From assembly GCA_964019425.1 (NCBI GenBank), contig OZ025798.1, positions 310,001 to 374,000 on the forward strand: a DNA stretch of 64,000 bases, in the 5' to 3' direction. The notes beneath the pieces were generated by a model, which had not been told where the DNA came from, ran no database searches, and saw nothing but the letters and a program-made list of their open reading frames with translations. The position numbers were made by a program, and so were the translations under genes. Source of the DNA: Flectonema sp. DT1601 (taxonomy: Eukaryota; Euglenozoa; Diplonemea; Diplonemida; Diplonemidae). Positions within the stretch are counted from its first letter, which is position 1. Every line of letters starts with the position of its first letter. Positions 11,170-23,300 of this stretch are shown in pieces.

Positions 11170-12319
11170 TTTTATTGCTTTTGATCTTAAAAATAATAAA
11201 CAAACATAAAGACGACACACACATAGATGTGAGATGACGAACTCTTTAAAGCGACCTGCTTCACATATTCTTTGTAGAGTTCCCTGACCATAAAAGAAAA
11301 TAACTAACCAAAGCTACACAAAAAATTAATACTTTAATGTTTTCCTAAGACTTAAGGTTCTCGTCGTGTAAAGAAAACAAAAAAAAAAAAAAAAACTCAA
11401 AAAACAGTTTTAAAAGTTAAAAAGGAAAAGAAAAAAGAGAGAGATAACTAACGATAAATCACTTTTTCTGGAGGCTGAAAAAACTGCGAAACGAAGCATG
11501 TCCATCTCAGGAAATTGTTCCTCGTATTGTTATACTATGTGTCACAGTGTTTATAGCAGTGAAAATCTGATAGGCAAGCAGGAAGAATAAAACGAAGAGA
11601 GAGGGAGGAGAAAAAAAAAGTAAGGACGGTTTTTAAAAAAAAAACATACCGTGAAAACTTTTTTTTTTTAATTTTTTATTAAATTTCTTAAAGTCTCTTA
11701 CATCAAGTCATAGAATAACTAAAAGGCGGTTGAAGTGAAAAATAATGCGAAATCCAAAAAATCTCACATTTTTTTTTCATAAGTCGCTCCTTTTTAACAG
11801 ATTCGCACTTGGTATATTGGGTATGTGGATGGTATATTTCAAGTTTTTATCAGATTCCCGGATTTCAGTTAGCAAAAGCAGCCAATTTTATTTATTTTAA
11901 TTTCCTGCCGTGAGTGTCGCCTGCGGCGTTCATTTTTTAAGAGCTGTCTGCAACCCACCCTCACGACAGGAAAGTGTAATAATACATGAGGTCAAGAGAA
12001 ACTATTTTCTTTTTTTCCCGTTCTTTTTTTTGTTAAAAAAGAGTTTCAAAAGAGCAATCGTAAGTAGGATGTCCCTACGAAGAAAAAGAAGAAGAAAAAA
12101 CAGAGAGAGTGCAGGGTAATTTCCCCTAACTCCAATGACACTGAACTACCATCAGACGTGGAAAGTGCTGGAAGTTAATTCAGACCATCCGAAAGGTATA
12201 TTTCAGTCAACGAATATAAGGATTTAACGAAAACGGGGAAAAGGTAAAAAAAAAAAGCTGTAATTCCACATCTCAATGAAGAGTATGAAGAATGCTCTGT
12301 GCTGCTAAAAAGTATACAT
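11170..12319. other. intergenic, copy B equivalent of 3140-4290
   Basis: Near-identical to copy A, differing by a few bases and homopolymer lengths. No gene supported. Confidence 0.5.
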
Positions 12320-15300
12320 CTACACACGGCACTCATCATGTTGCAGGCTTTCACATTTCTCAAACGTCAGTAGCTCACCGTCAGTTTGCACAGTTTGCTG
12401 TCTTCTCTTGTGGAGGACAACTCCAGCGATAACCATTCCTCCAACGCAAAGAGCTGATATAAGAGAAAGAGCAATGAGAAGACCGTTGTTGTTACTACTG
12501 GAGTCTTTAGGAGTGCTGGTTAGTTCTCCAGCAGCCATCCCCTCACCAATTGGTTCCATGATTAAAGTGTTTCCATCACTGTTATCTCTGAGTGGTCCAG
12601 TTCCAGACTTTGACTGGTCAACAGCAACGTTCAGTTTTTTCTCACCGAGATCTACTACACTCTGGTCATTGTCAGTAATTTCAAATTCAACAAACGCTCC
12701 TTCATTCAATGACTTCAGCTCACTGACAGACCCAGCACCAAGAGTTGAGACACTTCTACTCACTGGCTCATCAATAAGAGGTTCCTCAGTCTCTTCCTTG
12801 TACAGTTCCATGTTCCATGATGGTGGGATCTTAGTTCCCCACCTCTCACGCATTTCCATTGGCGGAACAACATCATCCTTCATTAGACCTCCAAGGAAGT
12901 TGATACGTAATCCTTCTGGTTTCATACCCTTCACAATCATAAGGATCGTCGTTCTCAGTTTTCTGAGGAACTTCTTTGGGTTTTCTTTAATCTTTCCGAA
13001 CGATCCCTTGAATGAGAGTCGTAGTGCCTTACTGTGCTTCTTCTGTTCTCTAACTGGTTCATCAATGACTTCTACTGTGCAGTGGAGACCCTTGGAGTTG
13101 CAGCAGTATTCCTTGTCCTCGTCGGTGAGAAGCTCGGAACCAGCTCTGCAGTCAAAGTCACAACCGACGTATTGTTCATCACAGCACCACTTTCTCTGGG
13201 CAGGTTCCCATTCAGACAATGCTCTGCTGTCGCCGTAGCAGTCGTACTTATCGGCAGCGCATTCGACTTCTTCAATGAGACAGCACATCTTTCTCGTTTC
13301 CTCACTCCACTTGGAGCGCACTTCTTTCTTGGCCTGACACATTTCTCTCTTCTCTTTGAAATCATCAGTCTCATCAACTACCATACGGCATCTCATTCCT
13401 TTAGCTGAGCAACACCATTCGGACTGGTCTTCTGTCCATGCGCTTACGGTTTCTGAGTTCCACTCGCAATCAAAGATGTCGACATCTGTTGGGCAACCGA
13501 CCTGGAAGTTCTTACAGCAGTAGGCAGACTTCTTTTCATCCCACATGTAGTCAACAACTGAAGTCTGAAGTAACCCTTCAGCATTCTTCATAATCTCAAG
13601 TGAGTCTTCTGGTACACTGCAGTCATATGGAGCAACAGGACATGCAACTTTCTTCTCCTCGCAGCACCACTTTCGCTGAGCGTAACCCCATCCTCTTGGA
13701 TCGTCCTTGCAGTCAAACTGATCCTGGTCGTCCTTACAGTAACGCCCAGTCATCTCACAGCAGTACTTCTGTTGCTTAACTGAAGGAGACTTAACAAATC
13801 CATAGCAGCTGAAAGTCTCACAGCCGAGGTTCTTCCACTGGGATACAGCTTCTGCCATACACTGCGGCTTGTCTTCAATCTTCTTACAAGCTGGCCTGCA
13901 TTCCTCAGTACAAACCTTCTCACCGTTGGAGCACTTGCACATTTGTTGGCAGCCGGTGCAAGCGTATCCTTCCTTACACATTCCACCAGGAGCACAAAGA
14001 ATAGCGTCATCACTTAGGCCACAATCACCCGGTACTGGCTTTGGTTCCACGCACGCGATTTTCCCTTCATCAATGATGCAAACTTCTTCATCTCCACAAG
14101 ATGACGGAGTGCAACGAACCGTTTTCATGCACCTCCACTCGTTGGTATCTTTTCTACACATTGTGCCCTTTGGACAGTCAGAGCTGCGGTCCATCTCCGC
14201 CCACATGGAAGGTCCGTCAATGCGACAAACCTCACCCTCAGAAAGGAATGGTTTCCTGCAAGTACCTGAAGCATCAGCAATCATTGGAGGAGTTACACAC
14301 TTTAAGTCACCCTCACAAATACTGTAGTAACATGGAACAGTGTACCCACCACATGATTCACTCTCCTTGGCTCTTGGAACGCACACCATTTCCTTGCTGC
14401 ACCCGTATTTCTTAGTCGGATTTCTGGCAGCGCGACAGAACTCGTTTTCTTCACAGTCGTCGTTTGATTTGCATCCCTTCTTGATCTTCTTACAGGTACC
14501 CATACAGTCAGTCATCCCATTGTCACACTTTGTTTCACATTCGAAACCGTTAGGACAAGGGACACCAGCGAATCCACCGCATTCCTTCTCCTTCTCGCAT
14601 GACATTTCTGTGCAGGAGAACATTCCCTTCTCACAGACGCAGGAGTTGCAATCCTTCTGCTTTGTGTCACCCTTCTTGCACTCACACACCGTTAGTGTAC
14701 ATACAGAGAATTGTCCGTTCGAACAGCTGCAGGTGTTGCAGTCAACTTCCATAACTTCCCCATCCATACATTTAATGGTTGGCTTAACAGGAGCTGGAGC
14801 TGGAGCTGGGCAGTTCACTTTCTTGTTTTCGCAACACCACTTCGACTTTTCGGAAGTCCAAACTTCTCTGGTGCGGCAGTTGTAAGCACATTCAGCTCCA
14901 AAATCTTTGTTTTCAACGCAATCCATTCCAGCTTCACATGTAGTTGATGCACAGGTTGGAGGGTCAATTGGAACACAAACAGGTCCCTTAGTTGGATGAT
15001 CCTTGCAGTTTGTGGTTGCAATACAAAATGTTGTCGCACAACTTGGTTTTTGTGGAACACATTTCGCTCCGGTTTTTGGGTTTTCTTCGCAGCCACCAGC
15101 GCATCTCAGTACAGAGCAAGTTGGCAATGAATTAAGTGGAACACACTTAGCACCAGAAATAGGATCTTCTTCACATCTACTGTCAGCAGTACAAATCATT
15201 GTAGCACATGTGGGAAGGGCAGCCTTTTCACAAACACCCATGCAGTCGGATACCTTTGGGCCACACTTCTTGACACAATCGTATCCGATGTCACACTGCA

Positions 15301-15499
15301 TCCCAGCAATGCCACCACATTGCTGTTTGTTTTTTACACAGACACCGTCGCAGTGGGTTGTAGTCTTGCAGGCAGATGTGTCGCAGTGAAACTCAGCAGG
15401 GCATCTGAGTGATGCAGTTCCTCCACACATTTGTGCAGGTGCTGGTGGGACATTTTGGGCTGATGCCACAGCGAGCATCAACATTACAACAGATTTCAT
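12320..15499 (-). CDS. large Cys-rich type I surface protein, copy B
   Basis: A 1059-residue near-identical twin of the protein at 4291-7470. The only residue change I found is position 17 (Val for Ala), just after the signal peptide, plus silent changes such as one near 12383. It has the same Cys modules, single C-terminal membrane helix and short tail, and the same CAG acceptor 14 nt before the ATG. Both copies are intact, so both can be expressed and the pair raises gene dosage. Upstream it carries only 14 minisatellite units against 35 in copy A. If the array affects expression, the two may differ in level. Confidence 0.85.
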   Translation of the reverse strand: MKSVVMLMLAVASAQNVPPAPAQMCGGTASLRCPAEFHCDTSACKTTTHCDGVCVKNKQQCGGIAGMQCDIGYDCVKKCGPKVSDCMGVCEKAALPTCATMICTADSRCEEDPISGAKCVPLNSLPTCSVLRCAGGCEENPKTGAKCVPQKPSCATTFCIATTNCKDHPTKGPVCVPIDPPTCASTTCEAGMDCVENKDFGAECAYNCRTREVWTSEKSKWCCENKKVNCPAPAPAPVKPTIKCMDGEVMEVDCNTCSCSNGQFSVCTLTVCECKKGDTKQKDCNSCVCEKGMFSCTEMSCEKEKECGGFAGVPCPNGFECETKCDNGMTDCMGTCKKIKKGCKSNDDCEENEFCRAARNPTKKYGCSKEMVCVPRAKESESCGGYTVPCYYSICEGDLKCVTPPMIADASGTCRKPFLSEGEVCRIDGPSMWAEMDRSSDCPKGTMCRKDTNEWRCMKTVRCTPSSCGDEEVCIIDEGKIACVEPKPVPGDCGLSDDAILCAPGGMCKEGYACTGCQQMCKCSNGEKVCTEECRPACKKIEDKPQCMAEAVSQWKNLGCETFSCYGFVKSPSVKQQKYCCEMTGRYCKDDQDQFDCKDDPRGWGYAQRKWCCEEKKVACPVAPYDCSVPEDSLEIMKNAEGLLQTSVVDYMWDEKKSAYCCKNFQVGCPTDVDIFDCEWNSETVSAWTEDQSEWCCSAKGMRCRMVVDETDDFKEKREMCQAKKEVRSKWSEETRKMCCLIEEVECAADKYDCYGDSRALSEWEPAQRKWCCDEQYVGCDFDCRAGSELLTDEDKEYCCNSKGLHCTVEVIDEPVREQKKHSKALRLSFKGSFGKIKENPKKFLRKLRTTILMIVKGMKPEGLRINFLGGLMKDDVVPPMEMRERWGTKIPPSWNMELYKEETEEPLIDEPVSRSVSTLGAGSVSELKSLNEGAFVEFEITDNDQSVVDLGEKKLNVAVDQSKSGTGPLRDNSDGNTLIMEPIGEGMAAGELTSTPKDSSSNNNGLLIALSLISALCVGGMVIAGVVLHKRRQQTVQTDGELLTFEKCESLQHDECRV

Positions 15500-15563
15500 T
15501 GTGTGTGTTTGGTCTGATTGGTTGAAAGGTTTAACATGTTTCCTATTACAACTACTACTATAC

Positions 15564-15913
15564 TATACTAATGGCTGTCTACGTTACCTATACTAATGGC
15601 TGTCTACGTTACCTATACTAATGGCTGTCTACGTTACCTATACTAATGGCTGTCTACGTTACCTATACTAATGGCTGTCTACGTTACCTATACTAATGGC
15701 TGTCTACGTTACCTATACTAATGGCTGTCTACGTTACCTATACTAATGGCTGTCTACGTTACCCATACTAATGGCTGTCTACGTTACCTATACTAATGGC
15801 TGTCTACGTTACCTATACTAATGGCTGTCTACGTTACCTATACTAATGGCTGTCTACGTTACCTATACTAATGGCTGTCTACGTTACCTATACTAATGGC
15901 TGTCTACGTTACC
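15564..15913. repeat. 25-bp minisatellite, 14 units (copy B)
   Basis: 350 bp, exactly 14 units of the same 25-bp repeat. The variant unit starting with C is unit 9, as in copy A, so the left part of the two arrays is collinear. The difference of 21 units arose after the duplication. Confidence 0.98.
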
Positions 15914-15918
15914 TGTTA

Positions 15919-16221
15919 TCAATTGGAAAGACTAATAAAAAGACAAAAGTATTTAAGACATAAGCAACCTTCAATCCATAAAGAGAGGGCCAGACGACCC
16001 CATTGCGTATTTAAACCATTCAAAAAAATACCAACAGCCTGCAGGTTGCCGACACCGAAAGTATGATGGAAAAGTTTAAGAAAAAAAAAAAAAAAAGAAA
16101 AAAAAAAGAATTCATTAATCGGTAAAAGGAGGAGAGCTATGTAGTCTCGTTCTGTAAAGGGGACACTCACTAACATGCCCTCAGGTTTAAGTACATCACT
16201 CCAAAAGGTTAGGAACAACAT
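15919..16221 (-). pseudogene. possible methyltransferase-like relic (copy B)
   Basis: Same short frame as at 8415-8714, with only the length of the A/T run changed. It has the same weak resemblance to the LKPEG-LVSVPF strand of methyltransferases and the same lack of supporting exons. Confidence 0.25.
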
Positions 16222-16602
16222 ACTACGTAACCGCTAAGGACATCTTCGAAGCAACGACTACCACATCATGGAATATGGACTTGGTCAGCCCAGTACTACA
16301 TTTGAATCACAAGTTAAATAAAGTTAAACGATGTTCGACCAAGAATTTGAAAGAAAAAAAAGGGTGGGGGAATCGGCGAATGAAAAAATATCTACGCAAC
16401 GATTTTCTTTTCATCTTTTTTTTTTAAAAAAAAAAAAATATGGGTTTTTTATTTTATTATTATTATAATCTTTTTTTTTTTTTTGCTGTTGTTGTTTTTT
16501 TTAATTTTTTTTATCTTGGAACACTTAACACAATTTACACATACAGAAAAAGGGAGATTTGATGAGGAAAATAAGTCGCCGCACAAGAAAAAGTACAGCT
16601 GG

Positions 16603-18427
16603 TTGGCCGCCGAAAAGTTGCTTCCCCTCAGCGAAGTACTTCCTTTCGAAATATTCCTTGCGTCGGTTTAGATACTTTCTCCACGGAATAAGGGAACAAG
16701 AGTTTCTTTTTAAAATAAATGCTTTTCTGAGGCCTACAACAGATCATTCCCAAATCAACACATCGACTTCACTCGCATGATTCTACTCCTCACCAGAGAG
16801 GAGGCAAACGGAGGATCAAAGAGAGGTTATAAGTTACTATAGATGGCTACAGGTATCTCGTTTCTCAACACGGCGTTGCATTTGAGTTTGTAGGAGGGGT
16901 TAAATTAAACTAAGACTGATCTCCAATGAGGTAAACAACGCTCATTTAATTAGTTCGTCCTCAATAGATAGAAACAACCAAAGAGTGAGCTGCTTCACAA
17001 AATGTGATGCCGCAGAATGAATGATCTTTTCTGTCTTTCAAGAGGACTTATATAAATGTTTGATGACGCTGTTTCATCCAACAAGCACAAACGTACATTA
17101 ATTGTGATTGACTTGTTTACACAACTTCCTGACGTTTTAGAATGCAAATAACATTGTTATCACGACACACGCTAGGACATTATTTTCACAAAAGTGATTT
17201 ACAGTAACAGGGGGAAGTGTCACACTAAAATGATCCTTCTTTTTTACTTTGATCCAAAAGCGAAAACTTACAAAATTTGAGAACATTCCAAATATAAATT
17301 AATACTTGATAGTAATTACCCAACGATGTTAAAGAAGTTGAGGTTCATTTTGTCATCCGAGGAGCTTATTGATAGCGAGAGAGGGAGGAGGATTTGGTGA
17401 GGAAAAAAGCAAGCCAGTCAAAAATAACGTGACTGTAGCAGGGCAATGTAGTCAATGGAAAATATATTTCAAAAAAAAGAGAAAAAAAAAAAAAAAACAA
17501 AGACACAAGAAACCACAATTCACCAGACAAGCAGGTGATCCTCGAGTCACCATCTGCACTCCATATTTGTGCAGGTGCCCAGAGAACAATGATGATTTTA
17601 TCGAGCGGGGTCCAAGACTGATTCTTGTCTTAGAAGACATAATTAGGGGCTACGAATTTTAAGAATTTTTTTTAAGTGATGCACGAACTACTATGTTCTA
17701 AATTATTACTATTTTGGTTTTTTTTGTTTTTCCTTCTTTCATTGTAAAGTTTCAGTTTTTTTTCAATTTTTCTTTTTTAAAACCTGACTTTGACCAACAA
17801 AAAAAAAGAAGAAAAAAAAAAAAAAAGGGAAAGGACAGGAAAAGGAAATGAAAGGGGAAAACCTTGGCAACAGTTCTTGGGCATATAAAGCGGGACCTCA
17901 TCTTTCCAACTATACTCCACAAAGAAAAATTAGATCTTCACCCTCCTGCAAGCTGGACTACGGAGGCACAATACCACCTCCAGCTTAACGAAGTGCAAAG
18001 GCCACAGCCGTGGAAGTCCTTAACCCTCCAGCATAGGTGACACTCGACTATGGGTTATTTCTAAAGTTTATTTCCATAATTTAAAAGAAAAAAAAAAACT
18101 AATTGCTGCCCGTTTTACACCTTTTTTTTTCTTATGTGTCCGACAAACAGGTAAAACTGTTTACCGCTGAGGTTAGAGAATCAGTTCTAATTCTGTGTGC
18201 CAATAATTCAATCGGCTACACACACAAAAAAAAAAAAAAAAAAAACAATAAAGGGTACAAAATTGTTTCTAATTTTTCTTTTAAGGGTAAATTCTGTTTT
18301 TTTTTTTTTTAATTTTGATTCCACCGTGTAAAAGAGAAGAAGATATAATAAATAAATAACATACCCACTCTGATTAAAAATCTTTTTTTGAAAGCGTCCA
18401 AGAGTTGTCGCTACAATAATATTTTTT
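16603..18427. other. intergenic 1.8 kb, no gene seen
   Basis: Unique sequence to the right of the duplication, up to the stop codon of the Rieske oxygenase. It holds A/T runs (17466-17497, 17800-17826, 18227-18244 and 18297-18310). Frames are short and low complexity. It should include the 3' UTR of the oxygenase gene. No tRNA or repeat was recognised. Confidence 0.45.
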
Positions 18428-19857
18428 TTACCAACCGCAGTCATCCTGAGTACCGAATGGCAACGAGCTCTCAGAATAGAACTGTCGGAACCTGTTTTAT
18501 TTTCTTATAAATCAATCAACTTGCATTTCATCAAATAAACTTAATAAAACAAAACACATCATACCAACGTCTGTACGCCATAATTGGTCCATCACCAGTA
18601 GTCAACATCGGCTTTGGCAAAAAAGTTTTTGCTTCCCAGAGATCGCAGTCACTGTTGGTGGTTTTTTTTTTTTTTTTTTTTTTTTTTGTATTATATCAGT
18701 GTGTTATAATTATTAAAGTTAAAACCATACCGTTGGAATTGGCGTGAAGCCCCTAACGCGATTATCTTTGCGATCATTCTCGGAACTCTTTTCTCGGCGT
18801 AGTAGTAATGCTCAACTCTGTTACGAAGTTGGCCAACTGGAGTACAGTTTTGTGACATCAACATTAAACCAAATGGAGTGTGAAGATGTAAGAATACCAA
18901 ACCAGGTCCTACTTGCCATGCTGTAACAGGTACTCTAGTTAATGATGGGAGGAATGGACTGAACGGTCCTATTTCGATATCCATTTGAACAGTCATGCTG
19001 GAGCTGTAAGGTTTGTCTTCGTTTACTTTCCAGGTAGCGTCCCAAACGTGTTTTACAACAGAACCACCAGTCTTATGAAGATCTCCGCCATAAATCCAAT
19101 GTTTGTGTAGAACATTTAAGTGAGCAACGTCAGGTCCATTTTCAGGAATTTCTGCGATGTGAGTTAACACTTCGTGACCAGACCAAGCTGCGAGGTACCA
19201 CTCACCGTTTTCAATCTTTTCGTATGCAGGTGGTTCCCACTTAGGTGGTTCGTTGTCTGCGTGAAACCAGACGTAAATTTTTTTATTTCTCTCAATGCAG
19301 TCATAAGCTTGGATACTTGCATCTTTTGGAATAGTATCACTGTATTGAATTCCTTCACATTCACCATCAGGGTTGAATCTCCAGGCGTGGAATGGGCACT
19401 CAACACACCCGTCAACAACTCTTCCATGAACCCCCAAGTCAGCACCCAAATGAGGACAGTAGGCGTCTAGAACTCCAACTTTGCCTTCTTTTGTTCTAAA
19501 AGCTACCATCTTTTTACCACAGAGGTTAACGCTAACAACTTTTTCTTTTTTAATTTCGTGGTCGTCTAGAATTTTGTACCAACCATTTGGATATGGCGGT
19601 AACGTATCTTTTGAGAGTCTCTTTTTTGGGGCATCTCTACCGAGTCCGTGCCAACCTCCGTTTAACATCATTGTTGACTGATTCCATCTCCACCACATTA
19701 CAAACAAAATAAAACCCGTAATAAGCAAATAGTTATCGAGGACGAATTCAACAGCTGGACCTACTACAGGCCAGTATTTCTGAACCAAGTTGGTTGTCAT
19801 TTGAGTGATTCCGCTGACTTCAGCGGTGCCACTGGTTTCATTTGTTAGGTAATCCAT
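18428..19857 (-). CDS. Neverland/DAF-36-like Rieske oxygenase (sterol C7-desaturase), 3 exons
   Basis: Exons 18731-19857, 18565-18651 and 18428-18491 join in frame to give 425 residues. The introns, 79 and 73 nt, start GTATGG and GTATGA and end in CAG. A membrane helix lies near residues 42-56. A Rieske [2Fe-2S] site follows: C134-P-H136 and C154-PF-H157. The mononuclear iron site is D243, H246 and H251 in NGPDVAHLNVLH. The spliced C-terminus (RRWFRQFYSES) is typical of the family and proves the introns. Family members put the 7,8 double bond into cholesterol using NAD(P)H and a reductase in the endoplasmic reticulum. Exact substrate here is inferred. The start is M at 19857, 8 nt after the acceptor; codons further upstream translate the pyrimidine tract. 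Confidence 0.9.
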
Positions 19858-20307
19858 TGAATATACTGATTTGGAGAAAAATAAAGAAAATAATATAAAA
19901 ATCACATCATCATTTACATCTCTTTAATCGACAATTATTTTAACCTAAGCAGTATTGCTGAAAGAACAAAAACATTAATATGAATAATAATAAGTTATTA
20001 GGTTCACTACAGAAGGAAGGTATTTATTCAATATCCTTCTCACCAGTACAAAGTCAGTGAGAAAACACATACAGCGATAGTACGAAATAATACAAACGAT
20101 TGTCGACAGGACGAATATGCGTGGGAAGGGACGGATCTCTTTATAAAAAGGAAACCCACAGAATCAAAAAAAAAAAAAAGAAAAAAAATAGATAGCAATT
20201 GAGTGACGGAATTGAACAAAAACGAATACGCAACAGTTAGCAGCTGTTGAAAACAAATATTTCTGTAGAACCATACAAACAGTACTATTAGTGTAAGTAA
20301 TAATCAG
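19858..20307. other. intergenic with splice acceptor, otherwise nothing seen
   Basis: It contains the acceptor CTCCAAATCAG at 19866 for the oxygenase and the 3' UTR of the helical-repeat gene. There is an A-rich run at 20167-20190. No gene found. Confidence 0.5.
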
Positions 20308-23300
20308 CTATGGTTCGTCTTCGTCCGCAGATGGGGTTTCTCCCCTAAAAGCAGCCGCAAGTTTGTGTTTCTCATTTTTATTAAGTTCCGTGTAAGTGAG
20401 ACCAACACCTTGAACCATGTAGATCGCAGCTTCACATTCCTGTTTGCGGAGATTCCGTTCTGTGCGTCGTTCAGAGCTCTTTTGAGCTGCTGATTTCCAC
20501 CACCTCTGAAGACGACAAAGTGAAGCTTCAGCAACAGGACGACCAACTGTTTTAATCGCATCGCTGAATAGATGAAGTTGGCTGATGTTTGCTTCAGTAG
20601 ATTGAATATGACTCTTGAAACCAACACGACCCCACCATCTTGCTATCTTACCAGCAGCAGAGACTACAATATACTTCCCTCCATGTTGTTCATTTGGTAT
20701 GTTTTGTTTCCATATTTCTCTCCAAGGTTGCATTTCCAGCTTGTCAGGGCAAATATCAGAATGTACGAATTTCATTCTTTCGTAGCGTTCACCAGTTTTT
20801 TTATATTTCAGATATTTCCACCAATTTTCAACTAAGAAGACAGCGTATTTACGTTCTTGTAGTATTGCTTGCTGAGTCTCAAGCTCTCGACTACCTTCCC
20901 TTGCATATGCAGCGCTGTTTTTGAGTAGGTATGCACGTGTTTGTAGTTGCATTGCAGCTGCAGCTTTGGTATTGGGATAACCACGTAGTTTTTTATAAAT
21001 ATAAGACAGCGTGTGTTGTTTAGTATTTGCCATTAGTGTTGTCAGTCGTTCCATTAAACGGGATTTACAGAACCGTTTGATCCAAGATATGAGTTTTAAA
21101 AAATAAACCTTAGCAACACCAATACGAATGTCTCGTAATAAGTATTTCAATAATAAGATATGTTGTTGTGATAAAAACCATTTTATCCATTTGTGAAAAT
21201 ATTTTTTATGAAGAACTTTGCTTTTTATGATCTGACGGTCATGCGTAATTCGAATCTTCTCAAGTTTGTAACTAAATATTTTCTTTCTCCGATTCATTGT
21301 AACCGACGTTCTTAGTTTAACCCAATAAGTAGTTGCTAGTCCCGCATTAGTCCTCCACATCAATGCTTTACTTTTCTGAACTCTGTCATGGTATTCGTGA
21401 CACCACTTATGATGTGCTAGAAGCGTATTAAAGTATCTTCTGTACATAAGTGATTGATTATGCCTGGTCATCTCTAGACTGTCTCTGTACTGAGTTAATC
21501 TTCTTGACTTTGCTTGAAGCGCACTACTTAAAATTAATGTAAAATATCGTCTCAGAACAGAAATGTCAATTCTGACTAATAGTTGAAGTCCGATTCGAAT
21601 TTTCTTTTTAATTGCTCTCTCATAAGCCTGTAAATGTACATTTGGATGAACCTCTGTACATCTTCCAATGATTGCTATTTGTTGAACGCGTGGAAATAAT
21701 GCTAGCAGGGCCTCTGAGAATGTTGGTTTCTCAGCAAAGAAAACCTTCCACAAAGAGTCTAAGGGAAGGTGATCACCTCCATTTAAATTTCTAATTAGCC
21801 GATAAAACTCAACTTCATCTGAAGGAGGATTCGGTTTGCAAAATTTGTCGAAAACGGATCTAAAAGGAACTAAGAAACGCTGAACGAGATCTTCTCCAAT
21901 CGTCGAAAGCAGTAAAAACGTAAACCACTCAACCTCCCACGGCGCATTCATTCCTGTTATTAAAGTCAACACCAACACCATTTCTGTTGCTCGAATTGGA
22001 AGAAGTTTTCCGTTGCTGATGTTTGTTCGTTTTTTTCCCCTTCGACTTGATAATTTGTTTGAAGGATCACTGCTGACAAAACGTGTTTTCGCATTCCGTT
22101 CTTCTGAACAAGATGTGTGATGATTTACTAATGTCACAGCCTCTGTATAGCTACTCATGAACTTTATAAACGCACTTGAACCATAGCTGGCAACTGATAC
22201 CTTTTGTCTTGGTCTGATATCGCATGGTCGGAGTTTTTCTGTTCCAACCCAAGTAGACGTCAGTTCTGAATGAAATATCCTTCTCAACGCTCTTACTAAT
22301 TCTTGTGTGAGAGGCCTCTTTGTTAGAATAACTGAAACTTTTAAAAAACCAGTTTTATCCAACAATGATGTTGCAACAGACCCTTCTCTAGCACAAACAC
22401 TATTGAAATCTTCAGATAACATCTCATCAGTATTAACATCTGATGGGTTGGATGAATGTTGTGGTGATGGTAATGAATTTTCAACAATCGGAGATGTTTT
22501 TAATTTATTCATCTCTTTCGATGCTCCATACAACATATCAACACTCGATTTATGAATTCTTGAAGGAACCATTAACATATTATGACCAACACTTTTAACT
22601 TGTGATTTCAATGGGTTTACTCTTGTTGAGCTGGTTCTTACTGTTGTACGAGTTGGCTTATTAATTATTAACCCATGATCATTGTATATGAATGATATTA
22701 TTTGAAAGACTCTATACTTTGGAAGGTTAGGAAAAAGACCATCAGCAGATGTCGCCGATTGCGATAAAAACAATTGAATGGAACTACTGCAATGAGACCT
22801 CGCTGCTGACACATCCCTCGTGTAAATTATATCATCACAAACTGAAGAAGTCGCTTCTGGAAATAAGAATAGTGAAAGTACTAGTTCTTTGTCATTAGTA
22901 GATGTTGGTTCTCTCTCAACGATCAAAGTAAGATCACAACTTCCACTGTTGACGTTGTCATCACAGCTGTAGTTGATATGAATTCCTGCTGGGTTTATCT
23001 TCTTTACATTGCAAATGTTTATTTCTCTATGTAGTTCTCCATCAGCACGTGCGAGTACAATACAAATGGATTGAATGGCTGATACATTACCAGCAGCGGG
23101 TTTCGGTATTTGAAAAACAGTTATCGTATTGTCTCGGTGAGGTGATGAGGTTATTCTTTTAATCATTCCAAGAGAACTTGATCTCGCGGCTTCTAAGACG
23201 TCACTTGCTGTTGGAAGATCACTACCGTCTCCGTATCCTGTGAGTTCAATTGTGGGAAGAGCGATAATTATAAAGTCGTGACGGGTATTGGTGGGGATTG

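Larger units (their letters stand above)
11043..16602. repeat. segmental duplication, copy B
   Basis: The second copy of block 3013-9026, in direct orientation. It is 5560 bp because the minisatellite has 21 fewer units. An extra A/T-run segment near 16365-16500 partly offsets that. To the right the sequence becomes unique at 16603. Confidence 0.95.

Noticed and set aside
17369-17662. 97-codon plus-strand frame with a Lys-rich stretch
   Set aside because: Built around an A run, no acceptor, and no similarity to a family.
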